41,737 nucleotides of DNA, taken from the NCBI GenBank assembly GCA_023511485.1, contig JAIMBH010000020.1:1-41737 (forward strand). Direction: 5' to 3'. The position numbers and the translations under genes are program-made. This document shows positions 16,413 through 24,200 of this stretch, in pieces (the stretch's first letter is position 1; each line of letters begins with the position of its first letter). Under the pieces are notes generated by a model that saw only the letters and a program-made list of their open reading frames with translations, had not been told where the DNA came from and searched no databases. The stretch comes from Bacillota bacterium. Lineage in GTDB: Bacteria; Actinomycetota; Aquicultoria; Aquicultorales; Aquicultoraceae.

Positions 16413-17827
16413 GGATTATCTGATGGCTTAGTTGGAGGTGAAATTAAATTCTGCCCTTGCCACTTTGGTATTTCTACGTTGCCGGAATCCCAATCGGGTT
16501 GCCAGCTGGGCTGAGACAAAGTATTTTTTGCTGGTCCGTTCTTTGGCTGCACCTGGCCAGTTGTATGGCACTTAGCGCAAAATGTCGGTCCGTGACAGTC
16601 AAAGCAGTATGCAGGTCCGACTCTGTTGACGACATGCTGATGCATTGGTATCCAGGACCCGGGAGGGCCCGTATACCCTTTGTGATGACATGAATTGCAA
16701 AAATCCGATTGCCTGTGGCATTTCCGGCAAACCTCTGGATTTTTTGTGCCGATCTCGCCATGGTTCTCTTTCTTAAATTTCTCCGGGTGGGGAACTTCAA
16801 CGCCATGGCACCCTGTGCAAAACGATTTCTGATGACACATCATGCACGGGCCGATATCTTTAAGAGCGTTCTTGCCGTGGTCCCCATGCAGCCAGGTTCC
16901 GGTTTGATGGTCCAGCTCGCCACTTGATGGGATTATATTGAAGCTCTTTGGATGGCAGGCAGTGCACCTTCCCGGTGCGATGGCCGATTTCGAAAGCCCG
17001 TGGCAGCGGAAGCAGCCCTGCATGCTGATAAAAGTCTTGTAGCCGGCGCTTCCCGGATGCCCGGCCCGGTTGTGGCATGTAGTACAGTTGATCCCTTTTT
17101 CAATATGGATGTTGTGGTTCATAACCAGGGTTCTTCTTGGCGTGATCACCCTTTTAGGGGTATGGCATTTAAGACAGCTATTGTTATCTATTGCTTTACT
17201 TAGCGAACTATCAGCGTTGATTGTTGGGCTGCCGCCTGTCTGCCCATAGGATTTGGTAAAGTGGTAATAAATGTGCGATACCAAAGCCGCCTTTTGCTTA
17301 AAGAAGCCAACGAATCCCGGATAATGGCAGGTATTGCAATCTACCTCCTCGTGAATCGACTCCTTCCACGCCTCATAGGCGGGCTCCATCTCGTGGCAGC
17401 TTTTACAGAAATCTGGTTGCGCGATGTATGATGATGCAAATCCCAGCACGATAAGAACCAGTATTGCCACAACTGCGCCCAGGATTAGGGGTGCCTTCGG
17501 GTATTTGCCGAGCAGCTCTTTTATGCCGGGCAGTCTTGGGCCTGACATTGCGGATTTTGCGCCAAACCTGCGAGCCTTAGATCTAAGGCCAAATCCCGGC
17601 CATTTAGGTTCCGGCTTGAGGCCAAGTACCTGCGACTCCGTTGCAGCTTCACCGTATTTGCTATCAAGCGCTTCTGATGTGCTTGGGCTCGGGCCTGTCT
17701 TTCTAGGTTTTTGCCAGGGCAAATTTAGCCTAAAGCGTGGGAGTTTTGTTTTTTGTCCCGGGACTTTTAGCTTGAACTTCGGGGGCTTAGATTTAGGTTT
17801 TAGCCATCGAAAATTAAATTTAAACAT
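16385..17827 (-). CDS. Membrane-anchored twelve-heme cytochrome c with basic N-terminal region
   Basis: About 480 residues. The first 110 or so are unusual: rich in Lys, Pro, Phe and Arg with near-repeats ('PPKFKLKVPGQKTK', 'LPRFRLNLPWQK'), predicted cytoplasmic. A membrane anchor follows, then twelve CxxCH motifs: CKSCH, CNTCH, CLKCH, CTTCH, CFRCH, CTACH, CMMCH, CTGCH, CRKCH, CNSCH, CFDCH, CAKCH. The first pair has the full NapC/NirT pattern 'CHEM...AWKESIH...C', consistent with quinol oxidation. The tail is acidic and Pro-rich. The start is uncertain: ATG 17827 has a distant AGGTG, and GTG 17845 has no site. It lies downstream of the Rex-like gene on the same strand. Confidence 0.9.
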   Translation of the reverse strand: MFKFNFRWLKPKSKPPKFKLKVPGQKTKLPRFRLNLPWQKPRKTGPSPSTSEALDSKYGEAATESQVLGLKPEPKWPGFGLRSKARRFGAKSAMSGPRLPGIKELLGKYPKAPLILGAVVAILVLIVLGFASSYIAQPDFCKSCHEMEPAYEAWKESIHEEVDCNTCHYPGFVGFFKQKAALVSHIYYHFTKSYGQTGGSPTINADSSLSKAIDNNSCLKCHTPKRVITPRRTLVMNHNIHIEKGINCTTCHNRAGHPGSAGYKTFISMQGCFRCHGLSKSAIAPGRCTACHPKSFNIIPSSGELDHQTGTWLHGDHGKNALKDIGPCMMCHQKSFCTGCHGVEVPHPEKFKKENHGEIGTKNPEVCRKCHRQSDFCNSCHHKGYTGPPGSWIPMHQHVVNRVGPAYCFDCHGPTFCAKCHTTGQVQPKNGPAKNTLSQPSWQPDWDSGNVEIPKWQGQNLISPPTKPSDNPEDELPLEE

Positions 17828-17914
17828 TTTGCTAAATTTTAGCACCTGATAACTATATTAACAAGCGGAATCAACCAAGATGTCAACTGAGGGCGCTGCA
17901 GCAGGCATCCTGCT

Positions 17915-18601
17915 CTAATCGTCCACAACGGTTGTTGCGGGGGGCTCCTGATGCTCCAGTAAATTAGCGTAATAGAAGAGTGATTTCAGTCCGCAAGCAA
18001 TGCCAAGCTGCATGATATGGACTCCAGGCGGCGTGTTTGTAACCTCCGATTGGGTTAGCACCAGGATACTTTTGATCCCGGCCTGGACAAGAAGGCCAAT
18101 GCTGTGGTTCAACCAGGTAGGATGGGTTGCAACTACAGCTACTCTTACTCCCAGGTCGACTATTGTCTTGGATATTGCTTCAATCGCCTGAACCTCATGA
18201 CCGTAAATCCATGCGCCGTGGTCTCGTGGGTCTTCGGAAAAAAACGCGGCAGGGGTAAAGCCAAACTTTTCAATTGGGAAGTAGTCGAAAAATGATCTTA
18301 CAACGGAAGTTGAGCCTACAAAAGCAACCGGAGCAAATTGCGGCAGCGACAGAAAATCTCCAATCATGCGCCTTAAGCTACTGATATTATAACCGCTTCC
18401 GCGTTTCCCCGGCGTCTCTCCCATAAACATGAGGTCACGCCGTATGGTCGATTCATTTAAACCCAATGCATTGGCTAGCTCCTTGGAGGTAATCGTATCG
18501 TTCTTCCTAGCCAGCAGCATATCGGTTAATTTGCAATGATACAGGGCCAGCCTGTGCAGTGACTCGGCCGGAACTGACTTTAAATTTATTGAATCATGCA
18601 A
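17915..18601 (-). CDS. Divergent Rex-like redox-sensing regulator
   Basis: About 228 residues matching the architecture of Rex repressors: an N-terminal winged helix ('ITSKELANALGLNESTIRRDLMFMG', then 'GKRGSGY') and a Rossmann-like domain ending in the Rex-type swapped C-terminal helix ('CGLKSLFYYANLL'). Rex proteins normally bind NADH through GxGxxG; here that loop reads 'VGSTSVV', so cofactor binding may be changed or lost. The start is TTG at 18601, 9 nt after GGAGGT; an ATG at 18637 has no site. It is embedded among cytochrome genes and probably controls them, possibly sensing something other than the NADH/NAD ratio. Confidence 0.8.
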   Translation of the reverse strand: MHDSINLKSVPAESLHRLALYHCKLTDMLLARKNDTITSKELANALGLNESTIRRDLMFMGETPGKRGSGYNISSLRRMIGDFLSLPQFAPVAFVGSTSVVRSFFDYFPIEKFGFTPAAFFSEDPRDHGAWIYGHEVQAIEAISKTIVDLGVRVAVVATHPTWLNHSIGLLVQAGIKSILVLTQSEVTNTPPGVHIMQLGIACGLKSLFYYANLLEHQEPPATTVVDD

Positions 18602-18675
18602 CAGGACACTACCTCCTGCATTTACGCTTATATGCATAACACAATTATAACTTAAACCAGTAAATAAAAGAACCC

Positions 18676-18693
18676 TGTATTATATAAATAACA
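18676..18693. promoter_or_regulatory. AT-rich imperfect palindrome upstream of the Rex-like gene
   Basis: TGTATTATATAAATAACA is an imperfect palindrome similar in style to Rex operators of Gram-positive bacteria. It also contains a TATAAT -10-like hexamer on the minus strand. It could be an autoregulatory site. The match is weak. Confidence 0.3.
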
Positions 18694-18741
18694 GAACTCT
18701 GAGTTGGTAAGCAGGGGAGATTCTAATGAGCATTTAGAGGT

Positions 18742-19338
18742 TTAGTGGGAGAACTGACTAGAGAATGCAAAACGCTTATTATGGCAGAAAGAGCATTCGT
18801 TTCTGCGCTCGGCATGGCATTTAAAGCAAAGTTTTCTTTTAGGGATCAGATCACCTATGCTTCCAACACGCGGATGGGCTGCCCCTGGATGGCACGTTGT
18901 GCAGGAAATATTTGCTTTTAAGACATGAAGCTTATGGTTAATCTTGATATCACCAGACTCTGATGTAACTCTATTTAAACTATGGCAACCCTTCCTCTGG
19001 CAAGAAGCTACACCCGGCAGGCTTGCACCAATTGGCTTTAAATCTGCTCCTACCATGCTTGCATATATCTCACGGTAAAAACTTATCCTGTATATGAAAA
19101 GATTCAGAGTACCTTGCTTCACATGGCAGTGGAAGCAGTTGTTTGCAGCAGTTGCATGGGAAGACTTTTTCCATGAGTCGTAATAAGGCTTCATGGAATG
19201 GCAGCTAGTGCAGCTTTGAGCATTGGACGTATATATGTAGGGAATCGCATAGAAGGCCAGCAGAAATACAAAAGCGGCCACTAAATATTTGACCGCTCTT
19301 TTTGCTCTTTTATCGCCCGTTTTAACCGATTTGCCCAT
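18742..19338 (-). CDS. NapC/NirT-like membrane cytochrome with six heme sites
   Basis: A 198-residue protein with one N-terminal membrane anchor (about residues 16-37) and heme motifs CTSCH, CFHCH, CQRKGCH, CTTCH, CFKCH, CSFCH. The first shows the quinol-site pattern 'CTSCHSMKPYYDSWKKSSH'. The third is a CX4CH motif, a non-standard heme attachment known from some tetraheme cytochromes c3. It is the smallest of the NapC-like set and is followed by the Rex-like gene. It is probably a membrane electron-entry or relay protein. An AGGT lies about 13 nt before the ATG. Confidence 0.9.
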   Translation of the reverse strand: MGKSVKTGDKRAKRAVKYLVAAFVFLLAFYAIPYIYTSNAQSCTSCHSMKPYYDSWKKSSHATAANNCFHCHVKQGTLNLFIYRISFYREIYASMVGADLKPIGASLPGVASCQRKGCHSLNRVTSESGDIKINHKLHVLKANISCTTCHPGAAHPRVGSIGDLIPKRKLCFKCHAERRNECSFCHNKRFAFSSQFSH

Positions 19339-19419
19339 TTTAGCCCATTTTACCTTTTTAGATCTTTTTATTTCCTGCCTTTATGATTTATATTTATCCA
19401 GCAGGGATGGGTCTTTAAA

Positions 19420-20241
19420 CTAGGGCTGTACGCCGTGGCACCTCATACAGAACTCGTTCTTGTGGCAGGCGTTGCATCCTGCACGGTCTGTCTTGGCACG
19501 GTCACCGTGCTTGCTTCTCCAAAGCGTTAGGTGAGACTGCGGTTTTTGCTTATGGCATTGCATACACCAGTCCGGCCTCCAGTTATGGCACTTACCGCAG
19601 TTTACGATCTTTGACATTTGCCCGTGCACCTGGAACCAGTTGGCTTGCTTATGGCTTTCCGGAACCGCTTTTTTGGTATGGCAAACACCACATTTATTTG
19701 GAGCCTTCTTGCCATCGTGGCAAGTCAAGCACGTTTCCATCTTTGGCTTTCTCTGATCGGCTTCACCGTGCGCTACTCTGGAATGGCAGGTTGGGCAGGT
19801 GAGCCCTTTCTTAATATGAAGCTCGTGTGGAACCCTAAGGTCGCCTGAGAAGGAATACATCCTGTTAAGTGAGTGACACTGCAGGCACGCCTCATTGATT
19901 GGCTCCATATCCTTTGCGATAATCTTCGGCGGGTTTGGCTTGTTATACACAGTAAAGTGCAGGTAGAGCTCTTTCATCGCCTCGATCTTGTGAATCATCT
20001 GCGCTGTCAAGCTTGGGTGTACGTGGCACTGGATGCAATTTACCTCTTCATGGACAGAGGATTGCCAGGTCTTATACATCGGCTTCATCTCATGGCAGTT
20101 AGAGCAGAAGCCTGGCGTTGATGTAAAGACCAACCCCGCGTAACTGACAACCACGAGGGCGATTACAGCTATTACCGCTATGTTTACTACTCTTGTGTGG
20201 TTTTGATAGAATTCCTTTATTTTATCCAACAAGCTGCTCAC
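19420..20241 (-). CDS. NapC-like membrane ten-heme cytochrome c
   Basis: A 273-residue protein with one membrane anchor (about residues 19-41) and ten CxxCH motifs: CSNCH, CIQCH, CLQCH, CPTCH, CLTCH, CGVCH, CGKCH, CMQCH, CNACH, CMRCH. The first pair reads 'FCSNCHEMKPMYKTWQSSVH', the NapC/NrfH-type quinol site with Met after the heme. It is closely similar in layout to the ten-heme gene just upstream, suggesting duplication. The start is GTG at 20241 with AAGGA about 11 nt upstream; the gap to the upstream gene is 17 nt, so the two are co-transcribed. Confidence 0.9.
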   Translation of the reverse strand: MSSLLDKIKEFYQNHTRVVNIAVIAVIALVVVSYAGLVFTSTPGFCSNCHEMKPMYKTWQSSVHEEVNCIQCHVHPSLTAQMIHKIEAMKELYLHFTVYNKPNPPKIIAKDMEPINEACLQCHSLNRMYSFSGDLRVPHELHIKKGLTCPTCHSRVAHGEADQRKPKMETCLTCHDGKKAPNKCGVCHTKKAVPESHKQANWFQVHGQMSKIVNCGKCHNWRPDWCMQCHKQKPQSHLTLWRSKHGDRAKTDRAGCNACHKNEFCMRCHGVQP

Positions 20242-20258
20242 CGCTTCTTATATCCTTC

Positions 20259-21149
20259 CTACTTTTTCTCAGAGAAAGTTCCTTCGTCATGACACCTGAA
20301 GCAGAATGTCTCTTTATTATGGCATACAAGGCAACCGTTATAATTAACACGGGCTCTTATGCTATGGTATGTACGCCACTCAGTGCCGCCATAATGGGTG
20401 GACGGGCGTTTGCTCTGATGGCACTGGCTGCAGAAGAATGGGGTCCAACCATGGCATCTCTTGCAGTTACTGTCCTCATGTGATGGGTCTTTAGCCACAA
20501 GGCTGTGTATCTCAAACCACTTTGCATCTTTGTGACTTTCTGGAATTGCCTTTTCAGTATGGCAATTCTTACATGTTAAAACAGGCGCATTAAATGTCTC
20601 ACTAACGTTTTTGTTACCGCCGCCGTGGCAGCTTAAGCAAAGCTCCATGGCCGGCCTTCTGATAAATTTGCCCTCAAGGTTGGCTCCATGAACTACGGCA
20701 AAGTGACATTTCACGCAAGGGATTCCTTTGTCAAGGTGTTTCTGGTGTGGGATAATTAAATCACCAGAGGGAGAAACATCACGCCAGCTAACATGACAGT
20801 TCTGGCAGACCTCGGTCTTGATATGCGTCTTGGCTTTAATTGGCTCGGTGTAATTACCGCTAACATGAGCCACTACACTTTCAATCTTGTGCGGTATTCC
20901 CAGGATAAAGCCCTTTATGCCCGGAGCTGGATTGTGGCAGTTTGGGCAGCCAATCTTTTCATGGGATGAACCCTGCCAAGATTTGATGGCTTCACCCATC
21001 TCATGGCAGGTCGCACAGGTTTGATATCGGGCGGCTATGGAGTTACCCAAGAAAAGACCGGCGATGATTAGAACAACCAGTGCTCCAAGTTGATACAACA
21101 GCAGTCTTTTCTTTTTAGGGTCCATGTCTTTTAAGTTTGGTAATTGCAT
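20259..21149 (-). CDS. NapC-like membrane ten-heme cytochrome c
   Basis: A 296-residue protein with one membrane anchor (about residues 17-38) and ten CxxCH motifs: CATCH, CPNCH, CQNCH, CVKCH, CLSCH, CKNCH, CKRCH, CSQCH, CLVCH, CFRCH. The N-terminal pair has the quinol-site arrangement 'CHEMGEAIKSWQGSSH'. It shares with the next gene the conserved pieces 'LCLSCHGG' / 'TCLTCHDG' and 'AIPESHKDAKWFEIH' / 'AVPESHKQANWFQVH', so the two are paralogues. It is the first gene of the run 21149 to about 18742, after a 425-nt leader region. Confidence 0.9.
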   Translation of the reverse strand: MQLPNLKDMDPKKKRLLLYQLGALVVLIIAGLFLGNSIAARYQTCATCHEMGEAIKSWQGSSHEKIGCPNCHNPAPGIKGFILGIPHKIESVVAHVSGNYTEPIKAKTHIKTEVCQNCHVSWRDVSPSGDLIIPHQKHLDKGIPCVKCHFAVVHGANLEGKFIRRPAMELCLSCHGGGNKNVSETFNAPVLTCKNCHTEKAIPESHKDAKWFEIHSLVAKDPSHEDSNCKRCHGWTPFFCSQCHQSKRPSTHYGGTEWRTYHSIRARVNYNGCLVCHNKETFCFRCHDEGTFSEKK

Positions 21150-21574
21150 TAAGTAACCGTCCTGAATGTTAAATACTGATTTAAGGTATTCTTAAGGTCT
21201 TTATACCTTTATAAGTCATCGGCTAATCATTTGCCAACTTTAGCATTCATTAACTTTTTTTAAAGCGAACGATCTTTAATGGATATTTAAGTGCACATAA
21301 AGGTATTGCTAAGTGTATGCTAATAGGTATCTTCGTATACCAGGATGGCTTTGCAGGATGAATCTTTAAACTAAACCGTATTAACCGATTATCCAAACCG
21401 GATTTTGCAGATTTTAAAATAATCTGCAAATGGTTCGATTACAAAGTTACAAAGCCATGAATATTATAATTGGCATGCTAGGGTAGTTGTCAAGCAAATT
21501 TTACCAATATGGGGTAATTTAGCGGTATTTTAAGTATTTTTTATTTAGTTTAGTAAAATTTACCTTTGTTTACT
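21150..21574 (-). promoter_or_regulatory. Leader and promoter region of the ten-heme cytochrome operon
   Basis: No gene is seen. On the minus strand TTGACA (21488-21493) and TATAAT (21463-21468) are separated by 19 nt. Downstream, a perfect inverted repeat TTTGCAGATT-N7-AATCTGCAAA lies at 21404-21430. A smaller GGTAT...ATACC repeat lies near 21327-21342, and another TAAGGTAT...ATACCTTTA pair lies near 21184-21213. The leader is therefore long (about 300 nt) and structured. Confidence 0.45.
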
Positions 21575-22294
21575 TTAACTTCCGACTCCCTGGATATAGT
21601 TGTTAATTATATTTAAATATCCGGTAAGGATAAGGATGCCCATTATAAGCAAAAGTATGCCGCTTATAATGTTTATTGTTCTAAAGTTTTTCTTAATCCA
21701 CTGGAAGGCCCCAAGAGCAGTATTGAAAAACAATGCTGTTGCTATGAATGGAATTCCAAGCCCCAGCGCATAAACGCTGAGAAGCAGTGTACCTTGGTTT
21801 ACGGTGCTGGTAGTTGCCGCCATCGAAAGAATTGTACCTAAATAAGGCCCGACACAGGGCGTCCAGGCAAACCCAAAGGCAGCACCCAGCGGGAGGGCTC
21901 CCCAAATGCCAATTTTAAGGTTGCCCATGTTTAGCCGCTTTGTCTCGTAGAGTTTCGGTATTTTTATTAGCTCCATCGAAAACAGCGCAAAGATTATAAT
22001 GACGATACCCGCGATTTTCATGAAAATCGCGCGGTAGGAAATAAGCCAGGAACCGAGGAAACCAGCGGATGCTCCAAGCGCTACAAAAATAATTGTAAAC
22101 CCGAGGACAAAAAGAAGCGTTGCGGCAATGACTCTTACTCTGTTCTGGGTGGATGTTCTACCCAGGTCATTGACCGAGATGCCCGATATAAAGGAGAGGT
22201 AGCCGGGAATGAGCGGCAGCACGCATGGTGAGGCAAAGGATGCAATCCCAACGAAAAATGCCATATATATACTAATGTCTGGACTACCGTTCAT
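21575..22294 (-). CDS. ccdA: CcdA/DsbD-type thiol-disulfide transporter
   Basis: A 239-residue integral membrane protein with six hydrophobic segments and the two family cysteines in 'FASPCVLPLIPGYLSF' and 'FAWTPCVGPYLG'. CcdA passes reducing power across the membrane to thiol proteins that keep apocytochrome CxxCH cysteines reduced for heme attachment, which fits the many cytochromes downstream. ATG at 22294 has AGGGGG 5 nt upstream, and this site lies inside a CsoR-like operator, so copper may influence expression. Some copper and iron uptake loci also carry CcdA, so it could serve the neighbouring metal island as well. Confidence 0.92.
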   Translation of the reverse strand: MNGSPDISIYMAFFVGIASFASPCVLPLIPGYLSFISGISVNDLGRTSTQNRVRVIAATLLFVLGFTIIFVALGASAGFLGSWLISYRAIFMKIAGIVIIIFALFSMELIKIPKLYETKRLNMGNLKIGIWGALPLGAAFGFAWTPCVGPYLGTILSMAATTSTVNQGTLLLSVYALGLGIPFIATALFFNTALGAFQWIKKNFRTINIISGILLLIMGILILTGYLNIINNYIQGVGS

Positions 22295-22315
22295 ATATAC
22301 CCCCTACCGGTATAT
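22295..22315 (-). promoter_or_regulatory. CsoR-like operator at ccdA
   Basis: ATATACC-CCCTACC-GGTATAT is a perfect 7-7-7 inverted repeat covering the ccdA ribosome-binding site. It shares the TATACCCC(C)TA core with the sites at csoR and copA. A -10-like TAGAAT preceded by TGA lies at 22329-22334 on the minus strand. Confidence 0.6.
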
Positions 22316-22554
22316 GTGCTCTTGATTCATTCTATCACAAGATTACTTTATTAAAAGATGTTTTTCTGAAAAACTTGAAATTAACGACAATTTTCAAGCT
22401 TTTCCATTTGGCGCTTTTAGCCATTTTAAAGCGGCCATCCCAAGGAGGAAGCAGAAAATTCATATACTGACTTGCCCTGCACTACCGCTTGCACTACTTT
22501 TCGATTTTTAATTTACATTTTTTAAACGTTTTGACGGTTAGTTTCTGGATATCC

Positions 22555-22597
22555 TTGCCAGATTGCTAGATAAAGTGATATACTACATAGCATAGTA
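22555..22597 (+). promoter_or_regulatory. Promoter with BlaI-type operator
   Basis: TTGCCA (22555-22560) and TATACT (22579-22584), the latter preceded by TG, are 18 nt apart. Overlapping the -10 is TACTA-CATAGCA-TAGTA (22581-22597), close to the TACTACATATGTAGTA-type sites of BlaI/MecI repressors. This suggests autoregulation of the blaI-like gene. Confidence 0.65.
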
Positions 22598-22694
22598 ATT
22601 AGTTGCTATCCGGAAAAGATAGCGCAGGCGGATTTTAATATGTATTCCTGCTTTAGGCTTTCGAACTCCGGATTCAGTTCACTAGGGGTAAACT

Positions 22695-23114
22695 GTGAGA
22701 AGGTTCAAGGTAAGTAGCTTCAGACCAAGCGAATCGGGGATTAGAAAGGTGCTTGGAGACCTTGAAGCCGACATAATGGAACTTATGTGGCAGAAAGGTG
22801 TATCTAGCGTGCGCGAGATATACGAATTGCTTGCAAGAAATCGCGAGATCGCCTACACGACAGTTATGACAGTAATGAGCCGCCTGGCTGATAAGGGTAT
22901 TCTTAATAAAGAGCGCGATGGCAAGCACTACCTGTATAGACCCGCAACAAGTAAGGAAGAGTTCAGCCGGACGATGTTTTCCTCCGTCCTAAGAGGGCTT
23001 AAATCTGATTTGGGTGCGCAGGCACTTGCCTTCTTTGTTGATAATTTTACCGAAGACGAAGATACGTTAAACGAGCTTGAGAGACTGATACAAGAAAAAA
23101 GGAAACGCTCTTAA
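22695..23114 (+). CDS. BlaI/MecI/CopY-family repressor
   Basis: A 139-residue winged-helix protein. The core 'LGDLEADIMELMWQKGVSSVREIYELLARNREIAYTTVMTVMSRLADKGILNKE' is the family DNA-binding domain, and the C-terminal half is the dimerisation helix region. Family members are released from DNA either by cleavage by a BlaR1/M56 protease or, for CopY, by copper. An M56 protease follows directly, so proteolytic control is likely. The start is GTG at 22695 with AGGGG 7 nt upstream. Two matching operators (22581-22597 and 24114-24130) suggest it controls itself and the downstream transport genes. Confidence 0.9.
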   Translation: MRRFKVSSFRPSESGIRKVLGDLEADIMELMWQKGVSSVREIYELLARNREIAYTTVMTVMSRLADKGILNKERDGKHYLYRPATSKEEFSRTMFSSVLRGLKSDLGAQALAFFVDNFTEDEDTLNELERLIQEKRKRS

Positions 23115-23115
23115 G

Positions 23116-24096
23116 ATGACTAAAACTGCGTCAAGAAACACAAAAATAAGTTTAATAAGCCTGGGTGCACTTGGTATATTTGCACTTCTGGCGGTTGCTT
23201 ACAACATGGATAAGTGGTTTGCCGGAGGAATAGCGGTAAAAAAGATTACTCAGGCTTGCGATATTGTGGGTAGCGGCTGCACCGGAGCAATATCCTCGAT
23301 TTTCGACGTTGTTGGCAATCCGCAGCAGCTTTTCTTAAGTGCTGCTCTTGCAACACTTGCCTTTGCTTTGCTAAAAGCAGCTGCGGTCATTATTTCCGCA
23401 CGGCGAGCAGCTGCAGGTTTCAAAAACTCTGACTTTGTATCCCCGCGTGTTCAAGCAGCTCTTAAAGACCTGGGGTTTGAAGATATACGAGTAAGGATAG
23501 CTAATAATCCAAATCCTATTGCTTTTACCTATGGTGTGCTTAAGCCGACAATCTGTTTGTCAAGTGGACTGATTGATAGCTTAGGCGATGCGGAGTTGTC
23601 ATCGCTCATAGCCCATGAGGTGGGACATGTCAAACGACGTGACAATTTGGCAATACTCTTAGCTATCTTCATCCGGGATTTTCTGTGGTTGCTTCCAATT
23701 AGCCACTACCTGTTCCGGGTCTTTGTTTATGAGAAGGAGTACGCGGCGGACGATTTCGCAGTAAAGGTCACTGGAAAACCGGTTGAGTTGGCAAGTGCAA
23801 TAGTAAGTGTGGCCAAAGCTGCTCATAGCAGGCGATACCTTTTGCCTGCTTATGCGACTTTTTTCTCTGATAAAGCCACAGCCAAGCACAGGGTGCAGAG
23901 GCTTCTAGAATTTGGCGACCAGGTAAGGCCGTCCTTTTATAAGTTGGCAGTAAGTGCCCTGCTTAGCTTGGTCATAGTAGCCGGTATGCTTGGTATAGCT
24001 TACGCCCAGCCATCTGGTGAGGCTGGAAGTTATAGTCAGTGCAGAATGGATAGTGCTTGCGTAGAGCAGAATTATAGCTGTTGCAATTTAAAGTAA
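23116..24096 (+). CDS. M56 (BlaR1-type) membrane metalloprotease with Cys-rich tail
   Basis: A 326-residue membrane protein with the zinc-protease motif HEVGH (about residues 167-171) and the third-ligand region 'YEKEYAADDFA', as in M56/BlaR1 proteases. Membrane segments lie near 13-30, 70-95, 180-197 and 282-300. It has no C-terminal penicillin-binding sensor domain; instead it ends in a short tail with four cysteines ('SQCRMDSACVEQNYSCCNLK'), predicted extracytoplasmic. It probably cleaves the BlaI-type repressor encoded just upstream, and the Cys tail could sense metal or redox. The last point is inference. Confidence 0.88.
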   Translation: MTKTASRNTKISLISLGALGIFALLAVAYNMDKWFAGGIAVKKITQACDIVGSGCTGAISSIFDVVGNPQQLFLSAALATLAFALLKAAAVIISARRAAAGFKNSDFVSPRVQAALKDLGFEDIRVRIANNPNPIAFTYGVLKPTICLSSGLIDSLGDAELSSLIAHEVGHVKRRDNLAILLAIFIRDFLWLLPISHYLFRVFVYEKEYAADDFAVKVTGKPVELASAIVSVAKAAHSRRYLLPAYATFFSDKATAKHRVQRLLEFGDQVRPSFYKLAVSALLSLVIVAGMLGIAYAQPSGEAGSYSQCRMDSACVEQNYSCCNLK

Positions 24097-24113
24097 AAAT
24101 TTTTAAATTAAAC

Positions 24114-24130
24114 TACTATTGGCTGTAGTA
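24114..24130 (+). promoter_or_regulatory. Second BlaI-type operator
   Basis: TACTA-TTGGCTG-TAGTA has the same half-sites and the same 7-nt spacing as the site at 22581-22597. It lies about 70 nt before the DUF2318 gene, so the repressor probably also controls the transport operon. Confidence 0.6.
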
Positions 24131-24200
24131 GCACAGCGGCACCTATTAGTGTCACTGTATGGGAGATTAAAAAGATAAACCAAAGAAGGTGGGTAAAAGG

